Positions 17,859 to 27,386 of a DNA stretch of 64,000 nucleotides are shown in pieces. Every line of letters begins with the position of its first letter. Within the stretch, counting starts at the first letter, position 1. The translations under genes were made by a program, and so were the position numbers. Source of the DNA: Clostridium merdae. GTDB taxonomy: Bacteria; Bacillota; Clostridia; Oscillospirales; Acutalibacteraceae. The DNA is taken from positions 248,001-312,000 of the forward strand of contig NZ_FXLN01000002.1 in assembly GCF_900176635.1 (NCBI RefSeq), in the 5' to 3' direction. The notes beneath the pieces are model-generated. The model made no database searches and was not told the origin of the DNA. It was given only the letters and a program-made list of their open reading frames with translations.

Positions 17859-17944
17859 TTGATGGAAGACCATGGATATATTTTGGGTGTTAGTTATAAA
17901 TTTTAGGTTTATAAAATGGATTTTTTAAAAAGTTGATTATTTTC

Positions 17945-19384
17945 TTATTCAAGTTGATTTCGTTTGGGAATTTTTGCCATTACCCTAGTTCCGACATTTT
18001 TTTCAGATTCAAAAAGTAGCCCATAAGGCTCACCGCAATAAAGACGAAGCCGCTGCTGAACGTTGGAAAGGCCAAACCCCTTTGCGCGGTTTTCCAATAG
18101 CCGGCTTTGCAGTGCGGTCAACTCCTGCTGCGACATTCCAATGCCGTTGTCTTCCACACAGATGATAATGTCATCCTGTTCTTCCCAAGCGTGTATGGTG
18201 ATTTTTCCTTTGGAACGCTTGTGCTTGATTCCATGATAGATAGCGTTTTCCACAAGAGGCTGGAGCGTAAGCTTGGGAATCGCGTAAGGAAATAGAGAGG
18301 CGGGCAGGTCTATTTCATAATCCATAATGTCGTTGTAGCGTATTTTTTGAATCTCGAGGTAGCTGCGAATTTGTTTTTGCTCGGTTTCAATCGTAATAAT
18401 GTCTTTGCCCTTGCTTAATGAATTGCGAAACAGGCTGGAAAGACTCGTAACCATTTGAATCACCTCGCGGTTACGCTGTGATTCTGCCAGCCAAATAATC
18501 GAATCGAAAGTATTGTATAGAAAATGTGGGTTCATTTGCGCTTGTAAAAGCTCTAGCTCGGTGCGACGCAGAGTCATTTGCTCGTTTTTTATATGAACCA
18601 GTAAGGACTGTATTCGCTCTGCCATATCATTAAAGCCTTCATCCAGCGTTTTGATTTCAATGGTTCGTGTTTCAATCGGCTCCACATGGAACTCTCCATC
18701 GCCGAGGCATTTGGCTTTTTTACAGAGCTGGTCAATGGGGTTTATAATCCGCCGAGAAAAGCGCACGGAGGACAGCACAATCATGGTAACAATTAATATG
18801 GAAAAAACGCTTGTTCCCAAAATAGCCGTGAACACACGCGAATTAATTTCTTGCTGTAATTGGGAAAGAAGCTGAATTTCATTATAGATATAGTCGTGCA
18901 TGTACCGTTCAATAAGAGCAGTAATAATGTAAATGTTGTTTTCCAGCTGATCCATTCGGTCGTTATACCCTTTGGTATTTGAGATGGAAACCATACATTC
19001 CTCTAAACGTTTACACATGTTCAGCATGGAATTGAGCCGCCAGCGGTCGTTTGGCTCCGTGGTGGTCTCCATAAGTTGCTGGAGGATGGTTTCGGCTTCC
19101 TTTACATCTTTAAGTGGTAAGTCGGGCTTTTGGCTGGGACCGACCACGTAATAGTACATTTCAAGGTCTAACTTTTTCTTAAACTCATTATTAAATTGGG
19201 CGGCTGTGTTGGCGTTTTGCAAAGATTCCTTATACTCTTGATTAAAAAATAAGAGCATGCCGAAAAGAACGGCAATAACAAAGAGAAAACCAATAACAAC
19301 TCCCGTTAACAGCCGCTTAAGCTGTGTTTTCAGGCTGACGGGCAGCCCGGTGTATTTTGAGGGAAAAGACCAAGGGAGGGGCAT
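17945..19384 (-). CDS. Sensor histidine kinase of the YesM family
   Basis: A 479-residue membrane sensor that would phosphorylate the adjacent response regulator. It has one membrane helix near 26-48, a mainly helical extracellular sensor region, a second helix near 190-212, a HAMP linker, then the His_kinase domain with HFLYNTFDSI (phospho-acceptor His of the LytS/YesM class) and the ATPase motifs LVENAIYHGI and DNGIGM. Its ATG overlaps the stop of the regulator gene by 1 bp. In this family the kinase often senses a sugar through a binding protein, here probably arabinose or an arabinoside. Confidence 0.92.
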   Translation of the reverse strand: MPLPWSFPSKYTGLPVSLKTQLKRLLTGVVIGFLFVIAVLFGMLLFFNQEYKESLQNANTAAQFNNEFKKKLDLEMYYYVVGPSQKPDLPLKDVKEAETILQQLMETTTEPNDRWRLNSMLNMCKRLEECMVSISNTKGYNDRMDQLENNIYIITALIERYMHDYIYNEIQLLSQLQQEINSRVFTAILGTSVFSILIVTMIVLSSVRFSRRIINPIDQLCKKAKCLGDGEFHVEPIETRTIEIKTLDEGFNDMAERIQSLLVHIKNEQMTLRRTELELLQAQMNPHFLYNTFDSIIWLAESQRNREVIQMVTSLSSLFRNSLSKGKDIITIETEQKQIRSYLEIQKIRYNDIMDYEIDLPASLFPYAIPKLTLQPLVENAIYHGIKHKRSKGKITIHAWEEQDDIIICVEDNGIGMSQQELTALQSRLLENRAKGFGLSNVQQRLRLYCGEPYGLLFESEKNVGTRVMAKIPKRNQLE

Positions 19385-20994
19385 TATTTCTCCCCCTTCC
19401 CGTTCCGGTAATCTCTGGGGGAAAGACCATTCACCTTTTTAAATAGAAAACTAAAATAGTGCGGGTCGTTGTAGCCTACGGCACGGGCGATTTCACTGCT
19501 GCTTTTGCCAGTACAGCGCAGCAGCTCCCGCGCATTTTTCATGCGGGTCTCCGTTAAGTACTCCACAAAGGTTTTTCCCGTTTGCTGGCTGAAAATAGTG
19601 CTGAAATGTGTGGCACTTACATTCGCAACCCGAGCGACCTTATTCAGGCCAATTTCGGGATCAGAGTAGTTTTCTTCTATGTAATCGAGCACCTTTGCCA
19701 TCATTTCGCGGTAACGGTCGGTTACAACACTGTCGCGGTATCGAATGGTTTCTTGAAAGAGCTCTACCACGTACTGCTGCATGTTGGGCAGAGATGAAAT
19801 CGCCGTCTCTAGCTTTTGCTGCAACTGGGGTAAGCCGCCGGGGGTGTGCCCCTCTAGGCTGAGGCCGTCCCAAAATGCGTTGACGGTGAACTGGATGTTT
19901 AGCAATACATAATGACGGAATAAAGTGGAGTTCAGGCCGGTGGAACCGATGCTATTAAAGTAGTCTTCCGTAAAAGCCTCCGCGTCCTCCAAAACACCGT
20001 TTGTCAAAAACTTACGGATAATCTGTTGATCCATTTTGCTGGCGTCTAAATCATTTAAATTAAAATCTAAAACAGATTTTGTCTGGGTGTGGGTCTGTGG
20101 GCTCGAGGTAGGGTATGTAAGCGTTCGATACAGCTTTTTACGAGCCAAGCGGTAGCACTCGGGAATGCTGCTTAGCCGCGGTACAGGGTTGCCGGTTACT
20201 ACGGTCCATTGTGGTGCCTGCTCTGCCGAGTGGCAAAGCTGCTCAAGCGCCTGCGCACAGCGCTGGGTGGTTTGCTCAATGCTGTCGTCATCCGATTGAA
20301 TGAGGAATGCGGTTAACTCGATGCCTGCGCCAAAGGGGATGATATTTGGTTCACCTGCAAATATCTGCTCAATTTGGTCTTGAATGGTAGCAGAGGATGC
20401 GGTGTAATTGCTATGCAGCAAATCCTCTTCCAGCATAAGCAATACCAGATTATACGTCATGGCAGTGAGATTGATGCCTATTATTTCAGCACGCTCCAAT
20501 ATTTGCGGAATTGGAGTTTTACCCGAAACCAGCAGGTCAAACAGAGAGCGGCGAGAGGATGAAAGGTATTCCTGCACCTCTTTACTGAACTGATTACGGT
20601 ACTGCTCCGATTGTTGAAGCTTGTCCTTTTTCTTTTTCAAATCGAGTAAAACCTCAACCAACTGGTCTTTGGAAAGAGGCTTTAGCAGGTATTGGCTTAC
20701 ACCGATTTCGATTGCTTTTTTTGCGTAGTTAAAATCGTCGTACCCGCTTAATATGATGATGAGAGTATCTGGCAGCTCTTTTTTTATGAGGCGACTCAGG
20801 GAAAGGCCGTCCATAAACGGCATGCGAATATCGGTAATGACAATGTCTGGCTTTTCTTTTTGAATTAACGGCCAGGCGAGCTCGCCATCTGCGGCTTCTC
20901 CTACAAATTTAAAGCCATACTCTTCCCACTGTATTAGCTCTTTTATTCCAATACGGATGAGTTGCTCATCCTCTACTAAAAAAACACGGTACAT
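19384..20994 (-). CDS. Response regulator with AraC-type DNA-binding domain (YesN family)
   Basis: A 536-residue regulator with an N-terminal receiver domain (VFLVEDEQLIR; phospho-acceptor Asp in VITDIRMPFMDG near 54; Lys in YLLKPLSKD near 102), a long middle linker and a C-terminal double helix-turn-helix of the AraC type (IGLNKVARVANVSATHFS and SSEIARAVGYNDPHYF). The ATG at 20994 was chosen over the longer frame because GGGGGGAT lies upstream and the protein begins MYRVFLVED. It is first in the arabinose locus and most likely activates the transporter and araBAD genes. Confidence 0.93.
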   Translation of the reverse strand: MYRVFLVEDEQLIRIGIKELIQWEEYGFKFVGEAADGELAWPLIQKEKPDIVITDIRMPFMDGLSLSRLIKKELPDTLIIILSGYDDFNYAKKAIEIGVSQYLLKPLSKDQLVEVLLDLKKKKDKLQQSEQYRNQFSKEVQEYLSSSRRSLFDLLVSGKTPIPQILERAEIIGINLTAMTYNLVLLMLEEDLLHSNYTASSATIQDQIEQIFAGEPNIIPFGAGIELTAFLIQSDDDSIEQTTQRCAQALEQLCHSAEQAPQWTVVTGNPVPRLSSIPECYRLARKKLYRTLTYPTSSPQTHTQTKSVLDFNLNDLDASKMDQQIIRKFLTNGVLEDAEAFTEDYFNSIGSTGLNSTLFRHYVLLNIQFTVNAFWDGLSLEGHTPGGLPQLQQKLETAISSLPNMQQYVVELFQETIRYRDSVVTDRYREMMAKVLDYIEENYSDPEIGLNKVARVANVSATHFSTIFSQQTGKTFVEYLTETRMKNARELLRCTGKSSSEIARAVGYNDPHYFSFLFKKVNGLSPRDYRNGKGEK

Positions 20995-21542
20995 TTTTAA
21001 AATCCCCCCATGTGCAAATTGGCTCTTATGGTTTACAAGACTGTTCAAAACAGTTTGATTTCCTAACCTATTAAAGCGATGCGTTAAGCAAATTGAAATT
21101 ACCGTAATGTGGCAATTCTTTTGTTAATAATATACAGTATTAATAAAAATAAGTAAATGTTTTGTTTTTATTCTAACCATATACCTTCCATTCTGGCGCA
21201 ATCATAATCTTCTTGAATTGCAATTTGAGTAGTGAATGAGAAAAATAAAGAGGTTGTTTTCTTTTGATTAAATTTGATTTTTTAAGAGGTAATTTGTAGT
21301 TTGTGCATTTTGCCCAGTGACTCGTTTCTAAGCACGATGAGCGTTTGTGCAAGTTTATATTTGATATAATTCTTTTTAAATTTTGTGATAATTGACCTTA
21401 TCTGTTTAATACGTTGAGATAATATAGGTCTATTGCCTATATTTAAAGCGAAAACCGTTTATTTAAAGAGCGTTTTTTAAATAATAATTTGCATAAAATG
21501 ATTTTAATAAAATACAAACTTGCAAATTGCGTTTTTCTGCTA
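20995..21542. other. AT-rich divergent intergenic region, arabinose regulator / peptide operon
   Basis: About 550 bp without a credible gene, much richer in A and T than the coding DNA. It must hold the minus-strand promoter of the YesN/YesM genes; a small palindrome CTGTT-CAA-AACAG is at 21041-21053. No repeat family or RNA motif was recognised. Short frames here lack ribosome binding sites. Confidence 0.6.
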
Positions 21543-21572
21543 TTGACAAAATGTTTTTCCCGGACGTATAAT
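21543..21572 (+). promoter_or_regulatory. Consensus sigma-A promoter of the peptide transport operon
   Basis: TTGACA at 21543-21548 and TATAAT at 21567-21572 are both perfect, with an 18-bp spacer. Transcription should begin near 21579, giving a leader of about 115 nt before the binding-protein gene. Confidence 0.85.
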
Positions 21573-21614
21573 TCATAAAACATTCTAAAATACAGGCAAT
21601 AAACAGCTTGCAAT

Positions 21615-21656
21615 GGGGCACGCGGATTTTACAAAATTCGTGTGCCCTTTTGTTAT
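21615..21656 (+). terminator. Terminator-like hairpin in the leader of the peptide operon (possible attenuator)
   Basis: GGGCACGCGGATTTT pairs with AAAATTCGTGTGCCC (15 bp, two G-U pairs) around an ACA loop and is followed by TTTTGTTAT. It lies between the consensus promoter and the first gene, where a terminator would block the whole operon unless read through. No alternative pairing partner was found by eye. Confidence 0.6.
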
Positions 21657-21694
21657 GGGTGTATTTCAAACATTTGTTAGGAGGGTACTATCAC

Positions 21695-23299
21695 ATGAAA
21701 TCGAAGAAGCTAAAACGATTCCTTGCTTTGGTATTAGCGGCTGCAATGTCGCTTTCGGCCTGTTCCGGCTCTACGGGAACACAAAGTGCAGCGGAATCTG
21801 GAGCGGGCACTGTACCAGAGAATGCGAAGTACAGAGAAACGCTTCATATTGCAGTAACCCAGCAGGCACCGTCTTTGGATTTGCATAAAAACAGCTCACT
21901 GGTTGCAAGGCAAATTTGCGATGGTACCGTTTGGGAAAAGCTCGTCACTCTCAACGCAAAGGCAGAAGCCGTGCCAGAGCTTGCTGAAAAATTTGAAGCA
22001 ACGAATGAAGGTAAAACGCTTACGTTTGTTCTTCGCAAGGGAGTAAAATTCCACGATGGCAGTGAAATGAAAGCAGATGATGTAGTTGCTTCTATGAACC
22101 GCTGGATTGAAGGCTTTAGCTCGGCGGGTACAATGGTAGGCGATGCCCGGTTCTTAAAGGTGGATGATTACACCGTGAAAATCGATGGTAAATCTTCACT
22201 GATTTTACTTCCCGCTATGATAGCGGGTGCGGCACAGCCTGCTTCTATTACAACGGCAGCCGCGTGCAAAAATGAAGACAGCAATGGCTTTTTAAAAGAT
22301 TACATTGGTACCGGCCCCTATAAATTTGCAGAATGGAAGCAGGACCAGTACATTAAGCTTGAGCGTTTTGCAGACTATGTACCCTACGGCACAAAGGGAG
22401 CTGAAATGGATGGCTGGAGCGGCTACAAAGCAGCACCTACAAAAACGCTTCAGTTTGATTTAGTGGCAGACCAGGCAACACAGTCAGCCGGGCTGGAGGC
22501 TGGGCAGTATGATGTAGGGTATAACATTTCTTACGATGATTACGCCCGATTGGAAAGCAACCCGAATCTAAAAACCGTAAGCTCGCAGATGGGCTCAATT
22601 GCATTGGTATTTAACCACAAGCAGGGAATTGCCTCGAAGCAGTATTTCCGCACTGCTGTTAACACAGCCCTTGATTTCGATGAGCTGTTAACAGCAAGCT
22701 ACGGAAAAGGCTACGAGCTGGGTTCCTCATATATGGACGCCGGCCAGCCCTTCTGGAATTCGGATGCAGGAAAAAAAAATTACAACCAGAAGGACGGAGA
22801 GAAAGCCAAGAAAATTCTTGCAGAGAATGGGTATAAGGGCGAAACCTTCACCATTTTAGTTTCTACTCTCAACAAGATGGATAACATGGGAATTGCTATC
22901 AAAGCACAGCTTGAGAAAATTGGTATTCCTGTAAAGCTAACGGTGGTTGATTGGGCTACCTTGACCGAATACCGTAAGGATGCCGCAAAATTCGATTTGT
23001 ACATTACCTCTTTTGCGGAGGTTCCTGTGCCATCACTCAAGCTTTATTTCGGTGCAAAATACCCCGGCTGGTCAGATGATGCGAAACTCCAGAAGCTATT
23101 TAAAGAGATGACCTCAGCTCCTACTTTAGAGGAAGCAAAAGCCAAGTGGAGCGAGCTGCAGGGTTACTCTTGGGAATACCTGCCCATCATTTGCCCCGGC
23201 CATTATATGGGAATGTTTGCGTGGCAGAAAAATGTAGTTGGTATCAACATGTATAGCGGTGGTCCACGATTCTGGAACGCTGGTGTTGTGGAATCTTGA
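21695..23299 (+). CDS. Peptide-binding lipoprotein (DppA/OppA family)
   Basis: Extracellular solute-binding protein, family 5, of a dipeptide/oligopeptide importer. The 534-residue precursor has a lipoprotein signal ending MSLSACSG, then the usual SBP_bac_5 blocks: LVTLNAKAEAVPELAEKF, LRKGVKFHDGSEMKADDVVAS and YIGTGPYKFAEW. The ATG at 21695 follows TAGGAGGG; the longer frame to 21608 runs through the leader hairpin and is not coding. Operon order with DppBCDF and two peptidases suggests peptide import for catabolism. Confidence 0.92.
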   Translation: MKSKKLKRFLALVLAAAMSLSACSGSTGTQSAAESGAGTVPENAKYRETLHIAVTQQAPSLDLHKNSSLVARQICDGTVWEKLVTLNAKAEAVPELAEKFEATNEGKTLTFVLRKGVKFHDGSEMKADDVVASMNRWIEGFSSAGTMVGDARFLKVDDYTVKIDGKSSLILLPAMIAGAAQPASITTAAACKNEDSNGFLKDYIGTGPYKFAEWKQDQYIKLERFADYVPYGTKGAEMDGWSGYKAAPTKTLQFDLVADQATQSAGLEAGQYDVGYNISYDDYARLESNPNLKTVSSQMGSIALVFNHKQGIASKQYFRTAVNTALDFDELLTASYGKGYELGSSYMDAGQPFWNSDAGKKNYNQKDGEKAKKILAENGYKGETFTILVSTLNKMDNMGIAIKAQLEKIGIPVKLTVVDWATLTEYRKDAAKFDLYITSFAEVPVPSLKLYFGAKYPGWSDDAKLQKLFKEMTSAPTLEEAKAKWSELQGYSWEYLPIICPGHYMGMFAWQKNVVGINMYSGGPRFWNAGVVES

Positions 23300-23343
23300 A
23301 TTGTAATTTGACAAATAAAAGTATTTTGTAAGTAAATACGTAT

Positions 23344-23369
23344 CTGCCCCCGCTGAGAAGTGGGAGCAG
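23344..23369 (+). repeat. Intercistronic hairpin after the peptide-binding protein gene
   Basis: CTGCCCCCGCT and AGTGGGAGCAG form an 11-bp stem with one mismatch and a GAGA tetraloop, without a U-run. Position directly after the binding-protein gene fits a stability element raising its message over the permease genes. Confidence 0.5.
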
Positions 23370-23421
23370 AGAAAAATTCAAAGTAAAATGTCCCATGATT
23401 GTAGGCTGAGGAGGGAAAGCG

Positions 23422-24366
23422 ATGCAGAAATTTATTGTTCGAAGACTACTGTCTGTAATTCCAGTTTTGTTTGTGGTATCTGTTGTAATATTTACCTTGC
23501 TGAAAATGGTACCGGGCAGCCCGGCCGCAGCAATGCTGGGTGATTTAGCAACGGCGGATGACATTGCAAAGCTAGAATCGAAAATGGGGCTTGATCGCCC
23601 CGTGGTGGAACAGTATTTTATCTGGATTGGGAACATGTTCCACGGCGATTTTGGGATTAGCACCGCGGGTGGAGAATCCGTGGCGGCAGTGGTGTTCAGC
23701 CACGTAAAACCCACAGTTTCGCTCGCGCTGTATGCCTTGTGCATTGCAAGTGTGATTGCGATTCCCATGGGCATGCTGGCCGCTAAAAATAAGGGCAATG
23801 GGATTGACCACGGAGTAACCGTGCTCTCACTGATGGGAATTTCGTTACCTAGCTTTTTGTTTGGTTTGTTCCTGATGTTAATTTTTGCGGTAAAGCTGCA
23901 TTTCTTCCCGGTTTCTGGCTATGTGGAAATGAGCCGTGGGCTTTGGCCGCATGTTCGGTCACTTACTCTCCCAGCAATTGCGCTTGGTTTTATGAACGCA
24001 GCACTGATGATGCGTATGACCCGTTCCGCCATGCTTGAGGTTTTGGGAAGCGATTACATTAAGATGGCAAAGGCAAAGGGTGTACGGAATGTAGTGATTA
24101 TTGCAAAGCATGCTCTGCGCAATTCGCTAGTGACCATTATTACCATGATTGGGCAGAGTGCAGTTCAAATGCTGGCAGGCGCGGCAGTCATTGAAAGCCT
24201 GTTTTCCATTCCCGGTTTAGGGCAGCTCATGGTCAATTCCATTGGTCGGCGTGATTATTACGTAATTCAGGCAATTGTACTGCTCATTGCATTGTTTAAT
24301 GTACTCATTAACATGCTGGTAGATTTGTTGTACGGGGTTGCAGACCCCAGGGTTCGAGCGGCCTGA
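23422..24366 (+). CDS. Peptide ABC transporter permease (DppB family)
   Basis: A 314-residue membrane subunit with six helices. It begins MQKFIVRRLLSVIPVLFVVS, the standard DppB opening, and has the binding-protein-dependent transport loop EVLGSDYIKMAKAKGV near 209-224, which contacts the ATPase, and the C-terminal ESLFSIPGLGQL block. The RBS GAGGAGGG precedes the ATG. It follows the binding-protein gene after 122 bp and precedes the DppC partner by 14 bp. Confidence 0.94.
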   Translation: MQKFIVRRLLSVIPVLFVVSVVIFTLLKMVPGSPAAAMLGDLATADDIAKLESKMGLDRPVVEQYFIWIGNMFHGDFGISTAGGESVAAVVFSHVKPTVSLALYALCIASVIAIPMGMLAAKNKGNGIDHGVTVLSLMGISLPSFLFGLFLMLIFAVKLHFFPVSGYVEMSRGLWPHVRSLTLPAIALGFMNAALMMRMTRSAMLEVLGSDYIKMAKAKGVRNVVIIAKHALRNSLVTIITMIGQSAVQMLAGAAVIESLFSIPGLGQLMVNSIGRRDYYVIQAIVLLIALFNVLINMLVDLLYGVADPRVRAA

Positions 24367-24380
24367 GAGGAGGGCAACCT

Positions 24381-25298
24381 ATGCTTCAAACAAATGGTTC
24401 AGAAGGTACTTTAACCTATACAGCTGCTCAGAACGACCTGAGTATGCAGAAGAAAAAGCTGGCGCAGGAGCAGCTTGAAATCCGGCTGAAAAAGTTTACA
24501 CACAACCGTGCTTCGGTGTTCGGGCTTTCCGTTGTTATTTTGGTAATCGTCTTAGCAGTGTTTGCACCGCTGATTGCTATGCATGACCCACTGGCGATGA
24601 ATACCGCAGATCGCCTGATGGGAATGAGTGCCCAGCATTGGTTTGGCACCGATAATATGGGGCGCGATGTATTTGCCCGTGTTCTCTACGGCGCACGAAT
24701 TTCACTTCTCGTCGGGTTTACGGTTGGTCTTATTTCCGGTTTTCTTGGTCTTGTAATAGGGCTTTACGCTAGCACGAATAAGTTCGCTGATAACATTTTA
24801 ATGCGCGTTTGTGATGGTCTGAAAGCAATCCCTAGCACGCTTCTCGCAATTACCATGATGGCGGTTTTGGGTGCGGACATTAAAAATGTAATCATTAGTC
24901 TTACGGTGGTCAATATTCCGAACATGGCACGTCTTGCACGCAGCCAGGCGATGGTGGTGCGGGAGCAGACGTATATTGAGGCAATGCGATGCCTTGGCTC
25001 TTCGCAGAAGCGAATCCTCTGGGCACACATTGTACCCAATATCCTGTCGCCAATGATTGTTCAAATGACCTTTGTATTCGCCAGTGCCATTATTACCGAG
25101 GCAGCTTTAAGCTTCCTTGGCGCCGGGGTTCCTGCTCCTGCACCGAGCTGGGGCAATATTTTAAAAGAGGGTAAGGATGTTATCTATACTGCTTGGTGGA
25201 TGATTTTGTACCCCGGTATCTTTACCGCGATGACGGTTTTGGGGCTGAACCTTTTGGGTGACGGCATTCGAGACCTGCTCGACCCAAAGAGCAATTAA
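24381..25298 (+). CDS. Peptide ABC transporter permease (DppC family)
   Basis: The second permease, 305 residues. A cytoplasmic N-terminal stretch of about 50 residues precedes the first helix; HNRASVFGLSVVILVIV and FGTDNMGRDVFARVLYGARISL are the characteristic OppC/DppC N-terminal blocks. The coupling loop is YIEAMRCLGSSQKRIL near 196-211, and the C-terminus ends with GDGIRDLLDPK. It is located between dppB and dppD homologues with short gaps of 14 and 17 bp. Confidence 0.94.
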   Translation: MLQTNGSEGTLTYTAAQNDLSMQKKKLAQEQLEIRLKKFTHNRASVFGLSVVILVIVLAVFAPLIAMHDPLAMNTADRLMGMSAQHWFGTDNMGRDVFARVLYGARISLLVGFTVGLISGFLGLVIGLYASTNKFADNILMRVCDGLKAIPSTLLAITMMAVLGADIKNVIISLTVVNIPNMARLARSQAMVVREQTYIEAMRCLGSSQKRILWAHIVPNILSPMIVQMTFVFASAIITEAALSFLGAGVPAPAPSWGNILKEGKDVIYTAWWMILYPGIFTAMTVLGLNLLGDGIRDLLDPKSN

Positions 25299-25315
25299 GA
25301 AAGGAGGGCAGCAAC

Positions 25316-26332
25316 ATGGAAACGGTATTACAGGTTGCAAATTTGTGTACGGAGTTTAAAACCGAGCGCGGAATGCTTAAAGCAGTAGACGGCGTAAGTT
25401 TTGAGGTTCACGAGGGAGAAATGCTTGGTATCGTGGGGGAATCTGGGTGCGGAAAAAGTGTTACCTCACAGTCAATTTTACGGCTCTATGATGAAAAGTC
25501 GTTTGTGCGGTACTCCGGGGACATCCTGTTTCATCAAGAAAGCCTGCTCTCTCTTCCGGAAAGGCAGATGGAAAGCGTGCGCGGGGCAAAAATCTCCATG
25601 GTGTTTCAGGATGCGCTCAGCTCACTGAATCCGGTTTTTACCGTGGGGGATCAAATTGTGGAAGCCATTCTGATTCACCAGAAAAAAACCAAAGCGCAGG
25701 CTAAGGAGCAGGCTATTGAAATGCTGGATTTGGTAGGTATACCAGACCCCGCCCGGCGGTTTTACCAGTACCCGTTTGAGCTTTCCGGCGGAATGCGGCA
25801 GAGGGTGATGATCGCGGTTGCGCTGGCCTGCCACCCACAGCTTTTAATTGCCGATGAGCCTACAACCGCACTCGATGTAACGATACAGGCACAGATAATG
25901 GATTTGATTGTGGAGATGAACAAGAAGCTCGGTATGGCCGTCATGCTCATTACACATGATTTGGCAGTGGTTGCCGAAACCTGCGACCGAGTGATTGTAA
26001 TGTACCTTGGTCAAATTGTAGAAGAGGGGCGGGTAGAGGATATTTTTGATCACCCCATGCACCCATATACCGTGGGACTCATGAATTCCATCCCTAAGCT
26101 TGAAACAACCAAGGCAACACGTCTATACCAAATCAGTGGTACTGTGCCGCTGTTAAGTCAGATTCCGTCAGGCTGTCGGTTTGCCCCTCGCTGCCCTTAT
26201 GCTACGGAGCGGTGCCTTGAAGAAATGCCAGAGCTTCGTTCGGTTTCGGAAACGCAGGGCGTGCGCTGCCATTACCAGAATGAAAGAAGTAGCGAGTTAG
26301 AGCAAACGTCCTTTAACTATGAGGCAGGTTAG
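25316..26332 (+). CDS. Peptide ABC transporter ATP-binding protein (DppD family)
   Basis: A 338-residue ATPase. Walker A is GESGCGKSV near 41-49, the signature is LSGGMRQR near 158-165 and Walker B LLIADEPTTALD near 178-189. The C-terminal oligopeptide/dipeptide extension has the cysteines of CRFAPRCPYATERC, which in this family bind an iron-sulfur or metal centre. It pairs with the next gene product to form the ATPase heterodimer on the cytoplasmic side of the transporter. Confidence 0.95.
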   Translation: METVLQVANLCTEFKTERGMLKAVDGVSFEVHEGEMLGIVGESGCGKSVTSQSILRLYDEKSFVRYSGDILFHQESLLSLPERQMESVRGAKISMVFQDALSSLNPVFTVGDQIVEAILIHQKKTKAQAKEQAIEMLDLVGIPDPARRFYQYPFELSGGMRQRVMIAVALACHPQLLIADEPTTALDVTIQAQIMDLIVEMNKKLGMAVMLITHDLAVVAETCDRVIVMYLGQIVEEGRVEDIFDHPMHPYTVGLMNSIPKLETTKATRLYQISGTVPLLSQIPSGCRFAPRCPYATERCLEEMPELRSVSETQGVRCHYQNERSSELEQTSFNYEAG

Positions 26333-26343
26333 GAGGGAACGAG

Positions 26344-27360
26344 ATGACAAATACCGCAAGAGTGGTTTTACGCGGAACCGGGGTGAAGAAATATTTCCCC
26401 GTACGCGGCTCTGTGATGAACCGAGAAAAAAAGGATGTTAAAGCGGTGGATGGTGTAGATATTGCCCTACACGAGGGTGAGATTTACGGCCTAGTAGGGG
26501 AAACTGGGTGTGGCAAAAGCACGCTTGGACGTACTCTGGCGTATTTAACCGAGCCTACCGGCGGCTCCATTGAAGTGCTGGATCAGGATATTACGCAGAT
26601 GAAGCGCCAGCAGTTGATTGAAATGCGGCGCAACATTCAAATGGTGTTTCAGGACCCGTATACCTCATTGGACCCCAAGCAGAGGGTGGGTGATATTTTG
26701 ACCGAAGCATTGAAAATCCATAACATTGGCACCAAAGAATCCAGAATGGATACCGCAGTAGAAATCATGGAAAAGGTTGGTCTACGGCTCGAGCATTACT
26801 ATCGCTATCCGCATGAGTTTTCTGGCGGTCAGCGCCAGAGAGTCGGCCTTGCCAGGGCGCTCATTCTAAACCCCAAGATTATTATTTGTGATGAGCCGGT
26901 CTCTGCACTCGATGTTTCGATTCAGGCACAAATCATTAATTTACTGCAAGATTTGAGAGAAAAAGACCACATTTCATTTTTGTTCATCGCTCACGACATG
27001 AGTGTGGTAAAATATGTATCAGACAGAGTTGGTGTTATGTATTTGGGGCACATGATGGAAGAAGCCGATACAGAAGAGTTATTCCAAAATACTTTGCACC
27101 CTTATGCAAAGGCTTTGCTTTCCGCCGTACCCAATCCCTCACCCCATACGAAAAAAGAGAGAATTGTATTAAAAGGAGATCTTCCTTCCCCCATTAACCT
27201 GCCGTCCGGCTGTGTGTTCCATACACGCTGCCCCTATGCAACGGAGCAGTGTTCATTGCAAACGCCCCAGCTAAAGCTGGTAGCCCCGGGGCATCGGGTT
27301 GCTTGCCTAATGTATGAGCAGGGCTGGTCGGGCACAGAAATGAACGCTTCCCAAGAGTAA
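26344..27360 (+). CDS. Peptide ABC transporter ATP-binding protein (DppF family)
   Basis: The partner ATPase, 338 residues. It has the DppF/OppF opening VKKYFPVRG, Walker A GETGCGKST near 57-65, signature FSGGQRQR, Walker B IIICDEPVSALD, and the C-terminal block FHTRCPYATEQC. The insertion around MNREKKDVKAVDG is normal for the family. It lies 11 bp after the DppD-type gene and 26 bp before the first peptidase gene, so transport and hydrolysis are coupled in one transcript. Confidence 0.95.
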   Translation: MTNTARVVLRGTGVKKYFPVRGSVMNREKKDVKAVDGVDIALHEGEIYGLVGETGCGKSTLGRTLAYLTEPTGGSIEVLDQDITQMKRQQLIEMRRNIQMVFQDPYTSLDPKQRVGDILTEALKIHNIGTKESRMDTAVEIMEKVGLRLEHYYRYPHEFSGGQRQRVGLARALILNPKIIICDEPVSALDVSIQAQIINLLQDLREKDHISFLFIAHDMSVVKYVSDRVGVMYLGHMMEEADTEELFQNTLHPYAKALLSAVPNPSPHTKKERIVLKGDLPSPINLPSGCVFHTRCPYATEQCSLQTPQLKLVAPGHRVACLMYEQGWSGTEMNASQE

Positions 27361-27386
27361 AAATTAGAATATGGAGGTGTTAATGA

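Noticed and set aside
21463..21669. Minus-strand frame of 68 codons in the AT-rich gap before the peptide operon
   Set aside because: It crosses the consensus promoter and the leader hairpin and has no RBS or recognisable domain.
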